The position numbers and the translations under genes are program-made. Positions 1 through 11,176 of a stretch of 64,000 bases of DNA are shown here, piece by piece. Every line of letters begins with the position of its first letter. The stretch's first letter is position 1. Under the pieces are notes generated by a model. That model searched no databases. It saw only the letters and a list, made by a program, of their open reading frames with translations, and had not been told where the DNA came from. The DNA is from Bacteroidota bacterium (GTDB lineage Bacteria > Bacteroidota > Bacteroidia > UBA8524): the NCBI GenBank assembly GCA_006226545.1, contig SBGR01000079.1, positions 1 through 64,000 on the forward strand. Direction: 5' to 3'.

Positions 1-20
1 CCTCCAATTGGAGGGTTTTT
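1..20 (+). terminator. Rho-independent terminator of a plus-strand gene upstream of the window
   Basis: CCTCC-AATT-GGAGG stem-loop followed by GTTTTT. Confidence 0.6.
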
Positions 21-42
21 CATTTATAAGAAAATCTAAGTC

Positions 43-1341
<1,299 letters not shown>

Positions 1342-2439
1342 TTAGTTATTCAATAAGGTTACAAAATCGTCAAAAAGGTAACGGGAATCGTGCGGGCCAG
1401 GATTGCTCTCCGGGTGGTATTGTACTGAGAATACCTTCTTCCCTTTTACGCGGATACCGGCAATGGTATCGTCGTTTAGATGAACGTGTGTTACTTCTAC
1501 ACCCGCTTCTTCCAAACCTTCGTTTTTCAAAGCAAAACCGTGGTTCTGAGAGGTGATTTCACTATGGCCGGTAATTAGGTTCTTAACAGGGTGATTAAGG
1601 CCTCTGTGACCATTAAACATCTTGAAGGTTTCCAATCCGCAAGCACGGCCAATAATTTGGTGACCCATGCAAATTCCGAACATCGGCTTATTGCTAGCTA
1701 AAATCTCTTGCACCGTAGCAACGGCATAAGGCATTGCACCCGGATCGCCAGGACCATTGGTAATCATATAGCCTTCCGGTCCCCATGCTTCCATTTCTGC
1801 AAATGAAGTTTCAGCCGGGAATACCTTCAGACGAAGGTCGCGCTCCAATAAGCAGCGCAAAATATTTTTCTTATGACCTAGGTCGAGAACTGCTACCTTT
1901 TTACCGGTATTCTCCGAACCTATTTCAAACGCTTCTTTGGTGGATACCGAGGTAGCCAATTCCAGACCGTTCATGCTAGGCACTTTGGCTAACATCGCTT
2001 TCAGTTCTTCAATGTCCAATACCTCAGAAGAGATAATGGCATTCATCGCACCTTTCTGACGTATGTGACGAACCAACTGGCGTGTATCAATGTCACCAAT
2101 ACCTACCAAACTATTTTCAGTGAAGTAGTCGTGGATGCTGTACTTCGCCATCTTACGTGAAAAGTGATGAGCGAAATTCTTACACACCAAACCGGCTATT
2201 TTAATACCTTCTGATTCGATGTCTTCTTCGCTAATACCATAGTTACCGATGTGATCAACGGTTGCTACTAGTATCTGACCAACATAAGAAGGATCTGTGA
2301 AAATTTCTTGGTAACCGGTGAGACCTGTGTTAAAACAAATTTCTCCGGTGGTAGTACCAATCTTACCGATGGAGGTGCCATGGAATACGGTCCCATCTTC
2401 TAAGAGGAGAACCGAAGGAAGTTTTGAAATCTGTGCCAA
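1342..2439 (-). CDS. carA: Carbamoyl-phosphate synthase small subunit; start codon appears to be TTG
   Basis: Class I glutaminase motif MFGICMGHQIIGRA and YHPESNPGPHDSRYLFDDF; the codon at 2439-2437 reads TTG. Confidence 0.96.
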   Translation of the reverse strand: MAQISKLPSVLLLEDGTVFHGTSIGKIGTTTGEICFNTGLTGYQEIFTDPSYVGQILVATVDHIGNYGISEEDIESEGIKIAGLVCKNFAHHFSRKMAKYSIHDYFTENSLVGIGDIDTRQLVRHIRQKGAMNAIISSEVLDIEELKAMLAKVPSMNGLELATSVSTKEAFEIGSENTGKKVAVLDLGHKKNILRCLLERDLRLKVFPAETSFAEMEAWGPEGYMITNGPGDPGAMPYAVATVQEILASNKPMFGICMGHQIIGRACGLETFKMFNGHRGLNHPVKNLITGHSEITSQNHGFALKNEGLEEAGVEVTHVHLNDDTIAGIRVKGKKVFSVQYHPESNPGPHDSRYLFDDFVTLLNN

Positions 2440-2455
2440 GGGGAAATTTTGGCTG

Positions 2456-2463
2456 CAAATTTA
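2456..2463 (-). promoter_or_regulatory. Bacteroidota -7 box TAAATTTG upstream of carA
   Basis: Exact TAnnTTTG on the minus strand, 16 nt from the start codon. Confidence 0.5.
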
Positions 2464-2513
2464 TCAATCTTTAAGCATATCAGGAAAGAAAACCCACACG
2501 GAGTTGCCCACAA

Positions 2514-5500
2514 TTACTTCAATAACGTAACTGTACCTCTGAATACCTTGTAATCGCCAGCAAAATCAATAACCCGCACCTCGTAGACAAAGACGCCGGA
2601 CTGTGTATCTAGTGGATACCACGGTTTAAATTCTTCGGTCTCGTAAACCAGAGCGCCCCAGCGGTTCCAGATTTTGAATCGAATCTCTTCCACGCCTTCA
2701 CAAACCGGGAAGAAGCCATCGTTTTTCAAATCTTCATTTGGAGTGAAGGCATTTGGGACATAACAGGAAAGCGGTGGCTTTATCCAAACAGGTTTTCTAA
2801 CAGCCGCAATACAACCATACTTGTTCATCACAGTTAAGTTCACCCAATATTCTCCGGTATCAGAGTAACGGTAGTTTTGCTCCGGACCAATAGCGGTATC
2901 GCCATTGCCAAAGTCCCAAACTTGATACGAGCTACCGAGACTTCTATCGCTAAAGCGAATAACCGGTTTTTCTAAGGTCACAATCAGCGGGTCTGCAATG
3001 AAGTTGGCATAAGGGCCGGGATAAACTTCCACGCTATCTTGGTAGATATCAGTGAAAACACAGCCACTATCGGTGGTAAGACTTAGACTGAACTTATACC
3101 AACCAGAGTCAATGAAACTCTCTGAAATACGTTGACCCGAATAGGATGCGCCATCCCATACCCAATCCCACTGTACCGCTCGATGGTATTGCATGGTGGA
3201 TTGATCCTCCAGCCAAACCGGAAACTCAATACAGGCCTCTTCCTTCAACACAGAAGGCACAGGTACATCTAAGATGCGAAATGTTCCATTGGTGGAATCC
3301 AAACATCCTTGGTCGCTTTCAACAATCAACTTAACAGGATACAAACCGCCGTTGCTATACTTGTCTGTTTGAACCGCACCTGTATACGCAATCTGACTAA
3401 TCAGCCAATTATGCTCCGAGAGGCTGCTTCCAACCCCGGGGCTCGACGTACTGGTAAAGGTGATATCCTGATCCGGACAATTTCCATCAATGGTATACGC
3501 TGCCGTTGGCAAGCGGAAATAATCGGGGAAATACCGCGTGGTATCAAAACATCCGCTATCGGTCTGGATAATCAAATTAATCCAATCCAAATTTCCTTGA
3601 TCAAAACGCAGACTTAAAAGCGAATCTGTGCTGGTTCCCGCATTGTGAGTCCACGTTCTGACAAAAGAGCTGGAATTTCTCCAGTTAGAGGCATCAATTA
3701 CCGTTGACAATTGATATTCACAGGCAGGCTCCTGAACGATGGCGGCTGTAGGCTTAGGGCTTACGTATGTACTTCCTGAAGTGGAACTTTGGCAGTTGAA
3801 ACCCGAAGTACTGGTTAATTGCGCTGCCTTGATTCCTGGAAGGCTAAAACTCAAATTCTGGTATGCCCCGGAATAGCTTTGCCCTTGGATAGTCCAGAGG
3901 TATTGAACACCCGGATAAAGTGATGTGTCAAAATTCGCTTCAAACACAAAATCATCGTAGTCGCAGGTACCTGAAGTTTGCCAAGTAGAAGGCGGAATTG
4001 GGTAAATCTCCAAGGTTTGCTCCATGCTATCTTTACAGCCTTGCAAGGTGCTCACTATTAACTTCACTCGGTAAGCACCCGTGTCTTTGTAGGTATAATT
4101 TACCGGCGCTCCTTGGTAGGAAGTATCCTGCAAATCCCACGACAAAAAATCAGCTAAAAGACTCTTGTCGTCAGGTAAAATTGGAACATTCAAACAAACG
4201 TTCGGAACGGTAAAATCGGCCGTGGGTTTTTGGTATACCGTAAAAGAATCACGCGTAAGCGATTTACATCCTGAATCTGATTCAACGAGGTAGTCAATGT
4301 AATGAATGCCTTCTGTTAAGGTGGTAAAACTGGTAAATGAATTGGTATCGCTAAAAGACGAGTCAATTAACCAAGACCAAGCGCCTACCCTGCCTCTCAC
4401 TATGGTGCTCGCATCGGCCAGACTTACCGGAAAGCCCGGACAAGTATCGTGTTTACTGAATTGAATTTCGGGATGCGGACTCACAAAATGAACTCCGTCA
4501 ATGGAGTCAGCGCAAAGGTTATTATTCCAAACTTTGAGCTTCACTTTAAAGGTATCCAAGCGATAAAAGTACTTGCCCGGATTCTGTAAAATTGAAGTCG
4601 TTGAATCGCCAAAGGTCCAGTTCCATTTACTGAGATAGCTGAAGTTGCTATTGTCTTGCGACAAATCGCTAAAGCGGAAAGTATCTTGCAAGCAATGTCC
4701 GCTCACTGCAAAGGAAGCTGTGGGGTAATCGTGAACACGAAGACGGTAAACAGTAGAATCTGTGGAACCACAATCGACCAAACCATCTTTTTTAGTCACC
4801 AAAGATACCACATAAGCCCCGCTACTGGCGTAAACGTGTTTAGGGAAATAGTTCACCGTATCTGTGGTGCCATCGCCAAAATACCATTTAAGCGAACTCG
4901 GTATATAATTTACTTCTGCTCGAAGGGCAACCGTATCGCCAAAGCACATGGAATCTTTTGAAGTAGTGATGCTCTGAACCAAGTTTTTGATGTTCGTACC
5001 ACCTGCATAACCGTAGGCTTCAACAGTCCCAAAACCGTACGCCACAACTTGAAAAAAGGAATCGGATTGGATACGGTGATTACCCGCGGCTACTGTTTCT
5101 CTGGCATAGGCATAGGCGCTGTTTTGCGTCATGGTTTGAAACGCAATTTTATTACCATCCAGCCTTAGCTTCGAGGTATCCGTACTTTTGGTAATGATGT
5201 TCAGGTATTGTCCGGTGATGTTTTGATACGGACTGGAATACATGGTTACGTTTTTCACACTTTGTTCTACCGGTGGAATCACAATCATGGTTGGATCGCC
5301 CGTATTACCATCGCAGTTTTGAGTTCGCGGATATTGTATCAGGGTAACCGGCTTGTTTGATGAAATGTAATTATCAGAGAAACTAACAAAATCATAGTAT
5401 TGGCTTCGGTGAATCAACTGTGTACTCCCGTTGATATTTACCTGGGTTGAATCGTGCATAGCCAGCACCCTAAACTGATCTCCGTTTCTACTTTTGAGCG

Positions 5501-6284
5501 GCGCAGTGACAAACTCCATCCCCCAGCTGGTTGTTGGAAACAGCTGCTGATACAAGTTATCGCCCGTGCTGGCATTGGAGCAACCTACACGCGTGAAACT
5601 AGAACCACTAAATGCCGCAACGCTTTTGCATGAAATCCCATTTGCCGAACGCGCCACGATACGTGTGCCGGTCATGTCTGCTGCAGACTGCGCATGGTAA
5701 ACCTCACCGGTATTCAACATTACCGTATACATGGTTCCAGCTGGCTTGCTTGGTAGAATGGTAGTAGAAGGATAGATGTCTACGAATGTGCTGTCTTCCA
5801 CTCCTATCACCATAAATTCTGAACGCTGTGTAGCTCCTGAGGGTGCTTGCGTGAAGGCTGCGGTATAGTATTCTTTACCGAGTGTTTCAACCGGAATCAA
5901 TAAGGTAGCATCTGATCTGGCATTGGAGTAAATGTGCGCATAAACCACAATATCGTGGTTGAGCGATTCAATTTTTACTCCCTTATCTTGAATGCAATCT
6001 GTGCAGTTTAAATAGGTCTGCGCCGAGGGCAAGGTATGCACGGCAACCTGATTGGAAGGAACCAGCACAAGTTGACTGTAACCTGTTCCCGGAATACTAA
6101 CTCTAACAGCTGCTGCTGAGGGCGCATCAGTAGTGATGTACAAGGCGAAATTCGACCCGGTACCATCGATGTGACCCATATGACCGACCCAAAACATTTT
6201 CCCTTTATTGGAAACATTTTGCGCCTTTACTACCGTTACTCCAAGCAGGAACAACAGCAGCAATAATGACAATCCCCGCTTCAT
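2514..6284 (-). CDS. Large secreted PKD-repeat protein with IgGFc-binding-like N-terminal region and gliding-motility-associated (CHU_C-type) C-terminus, probable T9SS cargo
   Basis: Signal peptide; N-terminal MFWVGHMGHID...ALYITTDAP region; PKD motifs (WNWTFGDSTTS, WDFGNGDTA); C-terminal CYVPNAFTPNEDLKNDGFFPVCEGVEEIRFKIWNRWGALVYET. Confidence 0.88.
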   Translation of the reverse strand: MKRGLSLLLLLFLLGVTVVKAQNVSNKGKMFWVGHMGHIDGTGSNFALYITTDAPSAAAVRVSIPGTGYSQLVLVPSNQVAVHTLPSAQTYLNCTDCIQDKGVKIESLNHDIVVYAHIYSNARSDATLLIPVETLGKEYYTAAFTQAPSGATQRSEFMVIGVEDSTFVDIYPSTTILPSKPAGTMYTVMLNTGEVYHAQSAADMTGTRIVARSANGISCKSVAAFSGSSFTRVGCSNASTGDNLYQQLFPTTSWGMEFVTAPLKSRNGDQFRVLAMHDSTQVNINGSTQLIHRSQYYDFVSFSDNYISSNKPVTLIQYPRTQNCDGNTGDPTMIVIPPVEQSVKNVTMYSSPYQNITGQYLNIITKSTDTSKLRLDGNKIAFQTMTQNSAYAYARETVAAGNHRIQSDSFFQVVAYGFGTVEAYGYAGGTNIKNLVQSITTSKDSMCFGDTVALRAEVNYIPSSLKWYFGDGTTDTVNYFPKHVYASSGAYVVSLVTKKDGLVDCGSTDSTVYRLRVHDYPTASFAVSGHCLQDTFRFSDLSQDNSNFSYLSKWNWTFGDSTTSILQNPGKYFYRLDTFKVKLKVWNNNLCADSIDGVHFVSPHPEIQFSKHDTCPGFPVSLADASTIVRGRVGAWSWLIDSSFSDTNSFTSFTTLTEGIHYIDYLVESDSGCKSLTRDSFTVYQKPTADFTVPNVCLNVPILPDDKSLLADFLSWDLQDTSYQGAPVNYTYKDTGAYRVKLIVSTLQGCKDSMEQTLEIYPIPPSTWQTSGTCDYDDFVFEANFDTSLYPGVQYLWTIQGQSYSGAYQNLSFSLPGIKAAQLTSTSGFNCQSSTSGSTYVSPKPTAAIVQEPACEYQLSTVIDASNWRNSSSFVRTWTHNAGTSTDSLLSLRFDQGNLDWINLIIQTDSGCFDTTRYFPDYFRLPTAAYTIDGNCPDQDITFTSTSSPGVGSSLSEHNWLISQIAYTGAVQTDKYSNGGLYPVKLIVESDQGCLDSTNGTFRILDVPVPSVLKEEACIEFPVWLEDQSTMQYHRAVQWDWVWDGASYSGQRISESFIDSGWYKFSLSLTTDSGCVFTDIYQDSVEVYPGPYANFIADPLIVTLEKPVIRFSDRSLGSSYQVWDFGNGDTAIGPEQNYRYSDTGEYWVNLTVMNKYGCIAAVRKPVWIKPPLSCYVPNAFTPNEDLKNDGFFPVCEGVEEIRFKIWNRWGALVYETEEFKPWYPLDTQSGVFVYEVRVIDFAGDYKVFRGTVTLLK

Positions 6285-6425
6285 TTATAGTTTTGGCACT
6301 CCAAATTTCTGAAAAAATCAGATTAAAAATCGCACTTACACAATCTCTCAAACTAATTCTATAAGAGGTGATTGAGCGAGGTTTTGATAGGCAAAATGTG
6401 ACCGTTTTTTGACAGAGCCTCTTCT

Positions 6426-6433
6426 TACTTTTG
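6426..6433 (+). promoter_or_regulatory. -7 box TACTTTTG, 4 nt before the ATG of the zinc-ribbon gene
   Basis: Exact TAnnTTTG match; implies a leaderless or near-leaderless mRNA. Confidence 0.5.
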
Positions 6434-6437
6434 AATC

Positions 6438-6794
6438 ATGAACCAAAAGCAAGTTTGTCAAGAATGCGGCAGCCGAATGTTTGGCCGGAGTGATAAAAAA
6501 TTCTGCTCAGACCTCTGTCGTAACAGCTACCACAATCGCCTGAACAGCGAACAAAACAGCTTCATGCGGCAGATTAACGGAACGCTGAAGCGAAACCGAA
6601 AAATCTTAGAAGACCTTTTCGCTCGCCATACCGAACCCCTAAACCGAAATGAACTTCAAGAGCTCGGATTTAACTTCCGCCATTATACCGGAAGTGAAAG
6701 AACTGATAAAGGCGTACGCTATTTCTGCTATGAGTTTGTTTATAGTTACCTGAGTAAAAACGAAATTAAACTCAGCAAAATGGACGTAGATTAG
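6438..6794 (+). CDS. Small zinc-ribbon protein (DUF2116-like)
   Basis: CxxC...CxxxC cysteine pattern (CQECGSRMFGRSDKKFCSDLC). Confidence 0.75.
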   Translation: MNQKQVCQECGSRMFGRSDKKFCSDLCRNSYHNRLNSEQNSFMRQINGTLKRNRKILEDLFARHTEPLNRNELQELGFNFRHYTGSERTDKGVRYFCYEFVYSYLSKNEIKLSKMDVD

Positions 6795-6807
6795 CGAAAT
6801 TGCCCCC

Positions 6808-7137
6808 ATGTTAAACTGGGAAGATTTTCAGAAAGTAGATATCCGCACAGGCACCGTCATTAGCGCCGAGCCTTTTCCGCAGGCTCGCAAGCCGGCCTAT
6901 ATTCTTCACATCGATTTTGGCCCATTGGGCATCAAGAAAACCTCAGCACAAATAACAGATCATTACAATCCCGAAGATCTACCCGGCAAACAAGTGATGG
7001 CCGTGGTTAATTTCCCGCCCAAACAAATCGGCCCCATTCAAAGCGAATGCCTCCTACTTGGAAGCCTAGATGAAAACCATAAAGTGGTGCTACTCTCCTC
7101 AGACAAACCGGTAGAAAATGGCTTACGCATTGGCTAG
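6808..7137 (+). CDS. tRNA-binding domain protein, CsaA-like
   Basis: 109 aa EMAP-II/CsaA fold: DFQKVDIRTGTVISAEPFPQARKPAYILHIDFG...QVMAVVNFPPKQIG. Confidence 0.9.
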   Translation: MLNWEDFQKVDIRTGTVISAEPFPQARKPAYILHIDFGPLGIKKTSAQITDHYNPEDLPGKQVMAVVNFPPKQIGPIQSECLLLGSLDENHKVVLLSSDKPVENGLRIG

Positions 7138-7175
7138 GCTCGTTATTTCTGATTGCTTTTACTAAACTTGCCTTC

Positions 7176-9566
7176 ATGTTAAAATGGCTAATTGCAGCGG
7201 GCGTAGTGCTGCTTTCTACTCAGTTCACTTCCGCTCAATCCGTTGAAATACGCGATTTACATTCACGAGAGCCCCTGCCCTTTGTGCACATCAGTTGCCT
7301 AAATGCCAGCGAAGGACTCAATACCGATGTGAATGGCAAAACATCGCTCGAGAATTTAAGCTGCGATAGCCTACTCATCACCTACCTAGGTTACCAAGAT
7401 TTGTTGATTACGCGAACAGCAGCCCTCGCTCAAAAAACACTCTACCTCAAAACTGACCCGCTTCCCATCTTTGAAGTGGTGATAGCTGCCAATCATTGGG
7501 AAGAAGAACGCGATAAAGTACCCAACCAGATAGCCGATTTCAGCAGAGTAGATGTGCAGCTCACACAACCTCAAACGGCGGCCGACTTGCTCGATCAACA
7601 TGCGGGTGTTTACGCTCAAAAAAGTCAGTACGGAGGCGGAAGCCCTATGATTCGCGGCTTTGCTGCCAACCGGGTTTTAATCAGCGTAAACGGAACCAGG
7701 ATGAACAATGCCATATTCCGCTCCGGCAACTTGCAAAACCTATTATCGCTCGACCCCTTTTTAGTTGAACGCGGTGAAGTACTTTTCGGACCGGGAACAG
7801 TTATCTACGGTAGCGACGCCATCGGTGGCGTGATGGATTTCCATTTACTCACCACTCCTTTTTCCGATAAACCTTATTTGAAAGGTGAAGCAAGCGTGCG
7901 GTACGCTTCGGCCAGCAACGAAAACACAGCACACCTGCATTTCAAATACGGCGGAAAAAATTGGAGCGGTATCAGCAGCTTCAGCTACAATAGATTTGGC
8001 GACCTGCGCATGGGAAAAAATGGTCCAGACGAATACCTGCAACTGCTGAGACCGGAACGCATCAACGACATAGATAGCTTTGTGGTTCAATCTGACCCCC
8101 GTTTACAGAGCCCTAGTGGATTTAACATCATTCACTTGTACCAAAAGTTTAGCTATCGCTATAAGAAATCGGAGTTCAGCTACGATATCTACCACAGCAG
8201 CTCATCCGATTATAGCCGGTATGATCGTATCATCCAAACACGAAATGGAGCACCTCGTTATAGCGAATGGTATTATGGACCGCAAGTCTGGACACGCCAA
8301 GAGCTCAGCTGGAAAAACCAAGGCAAAACACGCCTAACCGATCAGTTTGAAGTCAAAATCAATCACCAATATTTTGCAGAAAGCAGGCATTCTAGACGCT
8401 ACCAAGCATCAGTCCTTAGCACGCAACGTGAAAACGTCAACATGTTCAGTGCCGTGCTCAAGGCCGAGAAAAAGCTGAGCCGAAAATCCAGGCTGTTCTA
8501 TGGAACTGAAATGAACTTCAATGTGGTGCGTTCTACAGCAGTAGACGAAGACTTATCCAATCACAGTTCTACCGAAGCATTGAGCCGTTATCCGGATTCT
8601 TCCACCATGAATATCCAAGCTGTATATGTGGCATTGCGTCATGAACTCAGCACCAAACACAGCCTAAGCGCCGGTATTCGAGCGAACTTCATTCAACTGA
8701 AAGCAGATAACCTAAACCGCGTTGGTTTGAACCTTCCCAATACCAACCTGATTACGAATGCTGTTAACGGGTCCTTGGGATTAAACTCAAAATGGTCCAG
8801 AAAGTTCCAAAGTTTCCTCAACCTTTCAACCGCTTTTCGCAGTCCGAATGTGGACGATATCTCCAAAGTATTTGAATCGACTGCGGGCGATGTGGTTATT
8901 CCCAATCCCGACTTAAGTCCTGAATACGCCTTGAACGGAGAAATTGGTTTTATGTACCAAAGCAATCGCCGCCTCAAGCTGGAAACCGGGTTTTATTTCA
9001 CCCACCTGATGAATGCTTTGGTGATTCGCCCAACCTTGTTTAACGGCATTGACAGCATAGAATACCAAGGAGAATGGAGCAAAGTGAGCAGCTTGCAAAA
9101 TGCCGCTTATACTCAGATTGCGGGTGCTTGGTTAAAGGCCAGCTACCAATGGGATGAAGTGTTCAGCAGCGGACTCCAATTCAACTTTCAATACGGCAAT
9201 GAGTACGATAATGGAATTGCCTCTGCAGCGCGCCATGCAAATCCGCCCTTCGGACAAGTCTATACTGCGGCTAACTTGAATAAAATGCGCATTCGATTTG
9301 TGTACCGGTTTGCTTTGGAACAATCGTATGACCGATTGGCTTTGACCGAAAGAGACAAAGCGTACTTGTATGCACTGGACAATTTTGACCGTCCCTATAC
9401 TCCGGCTTGGAGCACCTTGAACTTGTACTTTGAATACGCCATCAACAACTATAACAGCTTGAGTTTAGCTTGGGAAAACATAGCAAATCAGCGCTATAGA
9501 CCGTATTCATCCGGTATAACCGCGCCAGGCTCCAACCTCATTGTTTCTTGGCGACTTCATTTTTAA
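7176..9566 (+). CDS. TonB-dependent outer membrane receptor with carboxypeptidase-regulatory-like N-terminus
   Basis: Signal peptide; plug domain (ADLLDQHAGVYAQKSQYGGGSPMIRGFAANRVLISVNGTRMN...GPGTVIYGSDAIGGVMDF); terminal aromatic residue (WRLHF). Confidence 0.93.
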   Translation: MLKWLIAAGVVLLSTQFTSAQSVEIRDLHSREPLPFVHISCLNASEGLNTDVNGKTSLENLSCDSLLITYLGYQDLLITRTAALAQKTLYLKTDPLPIFEVVIAANHWEEERDKVPNQIADFSRVDVQLTQPQTAADLLDQHAGVYAQKSQYGGGSPMIRGFAANRVLISVNGTRMNNAIFRSGNLQNLLSLDPFLVERGEVLFGPGTVIYGSDAIGGVMDFHLLTTPFSDKPYLKGEASVRYASASNENTAHLHFKYGGKNWSGISSFSYNRFGDLRMGKNGPDEYLQLLRPERINDIDSFVVQSDPRLQSPSGFNIIHLYQKFSYRYKKSEFSYDIYHSSSSDYSRYDRIIQTRNGAPRYSEWYYGPQVWTRQELSWKNQGKTRLTDQFEVKINHQYFAESRHSRRYQASVLSTQRENVNMFSAVLKAEKKLSRKSRLFYGTEMNFNVVRSTAVDEDLSNHSSTEALSRYPDSSTMNIQAVYVALRHELSTKHSLSAGIRANFIQLKADNLNRVGLNLPNTNLITNAVNGSLGLNSKWSRKFQSFLNLSTAFRSPNVDDISKVFESTAGDVVIPNPDLSPEYALNGEIGFMYQSNRRLKLETGFYFTHLMNALVIRPTLFNGIDSIEYQGEWSKVSSLQNAAYTQIAGAWLKASYQWDEVFSSGLQFNFQYGNEYDNGIASAARHANPPFGQVYTAANLNKMRIRFVYRFALEQSYDRLALTERDKAYLYALDNFDRPYTPAWSTLNLYFEYAINNYNSLSLAWENIANQRYRPYSSGITAPGSNLIVSWRLHF

Positions 9567-9609
9567 GTGGTCGCTTGCATTTCGCTAAAAAGAAGTTGAA
9601 CTTACAGGC

Positions 9610-9912
9610 ATGGAATCGTATCAAACACTGAGTGAAGCAATGAACGCCTTAAGAACACAAGGCTATACCGAAGACTTTAACCTGTTGGAAGACTGCATTG
9701 AATGCAGTAGACGAAAATCAAAATACGTACACCTGGATTTTCAAGTAGACAAATTCTTTCGTTTTGAAGGGATGACCGATCCGGACGACAGTTCAATTCT
9801 CTACGCCATCACCGCTTCTGATGGATCACAAGGACTCCTTGTTGATGCTTATGGGACCTATGCGTCGCGCGTAAATGCAGACATGATTGCCAAGTTGCAC
9901 ATGCCAAACTAA
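9610..9912 (+). CDS. Conserved Bacteroidota small protein of unknown function (homologues often labelled phosphoribosylpyrophosphate synthetase)
   Basis: 100 aa YxTLSEAMNALRTQGYTEDFNL...FRFEGMTDPDDSSILYAI...LLVDAYGTY. Confidence 0.75.
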   Translation: MESYQTLSEAMNALRTQGYTEDFNLLEDCIECSRRKSKYVHLDFQVDKFFRFEGMTDPDDSSILYAITASDGSQGLLVDAYGTYASRVNADMIAKLHMPN

Positions 9913-9973
9913 TCTGAAAGACAACTGTTTAGACTAAAAAACAAGCGCGACTGGCTTAAAAACTAATAAGTGT

Positions 9974-9981
9974 TATTTTTG
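9974..9981 (+). promoter_or_regulatory. -7 box TATTTTTG
   Basis: Exact TAnnTTTG, 18 nt upstream of ATG 10000. Confidence 0.5.
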
Positions 9982-9999
9982 CCCCGCAAATCAGAACAG

Positions 10000-11088
10000 A
10001 TGTCATCTTTATTCCACCCCATTCGCATTAAAGAAATTATTCGTGAAACCGCTGATGCCTCAACGGTTGTATTTGAAATTCCGGAGCATTTAAAATCGCA
10101 GTTTCAATACCAAGCAGGCCAGTACCTTACCGTGAGCCTACAGGTGGCCGGACAGGAAGAACGCAGAGCGTATTCGTTCAGCAGCTCTCCTTTTACCGAT
10201 GCCAACCCTGCCATCACTGTGAAAAAAGTAGACGGCGGCGCTGTATCGCCTATCATGAATGATCAATTGCGTGCCGGTGATGTGATTCAGTTGATGCCGC
10301 CAATGGGTAAATTCACGGCAAGCATCGACCCCAGTAACCGCAAGCAGTATGTACTTTTCGGTGGAGGTAGCGGCATTACGCCGGTGATGAGCATCTTAAA
10401 ATCTGTACTTAGCCAAGAGCCAAATTCCAAGGTAATCTTGATTTACAGCAACCGCGACGAAGCCAGCATTATTTTCAAAAGCAAAATTGAAGGTTTGCAA
10501 ACTCAATACGCAGATCGTTTAACTGTATTTCACGCTTTAGACAATGCCCCAGCTGGATTCAATGGTCACAATGGACGTATGATGGCTGCGGATTACGCTC
10601 GTGTGAGTGCTGAATTGGAAACAGCCGGGTTCCCAACTGAATACTATATCTGCGGACCGGGTGGTATGATGGAGCAAGTGAAAGAAGGGATGAAGCAAAG
10701 AGGCATTGCAGATCACCTTGTTCACAACGAATACTTCAGCACACCGATAAGCAGCAAACCTGCAACTCAGACCATTGTTGCTCCGGTGATGGATGAAGAA
10801 GAAGACGAATTCGGACCAAACAAAGCAACCATCTTCTTTAACGGTGATGAATTCAATATCGAAATTCCGGATGGCGTAAGCATCTTGGAAGCTGCCAAAG
10901 ACCAAGATGTTGATCCACCCTACGCATGCCAAATGGGCGTTTGCACAACTTGTAGAGCCAAAGTATTGGAAGGTTCTGCCATCATGGATGAAAGAGAAGG
11001 CTTGAGCGATGCAGAAATTGCAGAAGGCTATATCCTTACTTGCCAAGCGCATCCTACTTCTAAAAAGATCAAATTGATTTACGAATAA
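10000..11088 (+). CDS. PaaE-like FAD/NAD(P)-binding oxidoreductase with C-terminal 2Fe-2S ferredoxin domain
   Basis: FAD motif RRAYSFSSSP; NAD motif FGGGSGITPVMSILKSVL; ferredoxin CQMGVCTTCRAKVL...LTCQAHP. Start moved from 9970 to the ATG at 10000 because 9970 lies before the promoter box. Confidence 0.92.
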   Translation: MSSLFHPIRIKEIIRETADASTVVFEIPEHLKSQFQYQAGQYLTVSLQVAGQEERRAYSFSSSPFTDANPAITVKKVDGGAVSPIMNDQLRAGDVIQLMPPMGKFTASIDPSNRKQYVLFGGGSGITPVMSILKSVLSQEPNSKVILIYSNRDEASIIFKSKIEGLQTQYADRLTVFHALDNAPAGFNGHNGRMMAADYARVSAELETAGFPTEYYICGPGGMMEQVKEGMKQRGIADHLVHNEYFSTPISSKPATQTIVAPVMDEEEDEFGPNKATIFFNGDEFNIEIPDGVSILEAAKDQDVDPPYACQMGVCTTCRAKVLEGSAIMDEREGLSDAEIAEGYILTCQAHPTSKKIKLIYE

Positions 11089-11176
11089 TCCAGTTCAATC
11101 CACAATTCATCCCCGTGAAAAGGCGGGCTGGTCGATTGTGTGTAGGGATTCCCGATTAGTTTAGCAACTTTGCTGT

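Noticed and set aside
10537-11052. 171-aa minus-strand ORF antisense to the PaaE-like gene
   Set aside because: Fully inside a well-supported CDS, with composition typical of antisense frames and no recognisable domain
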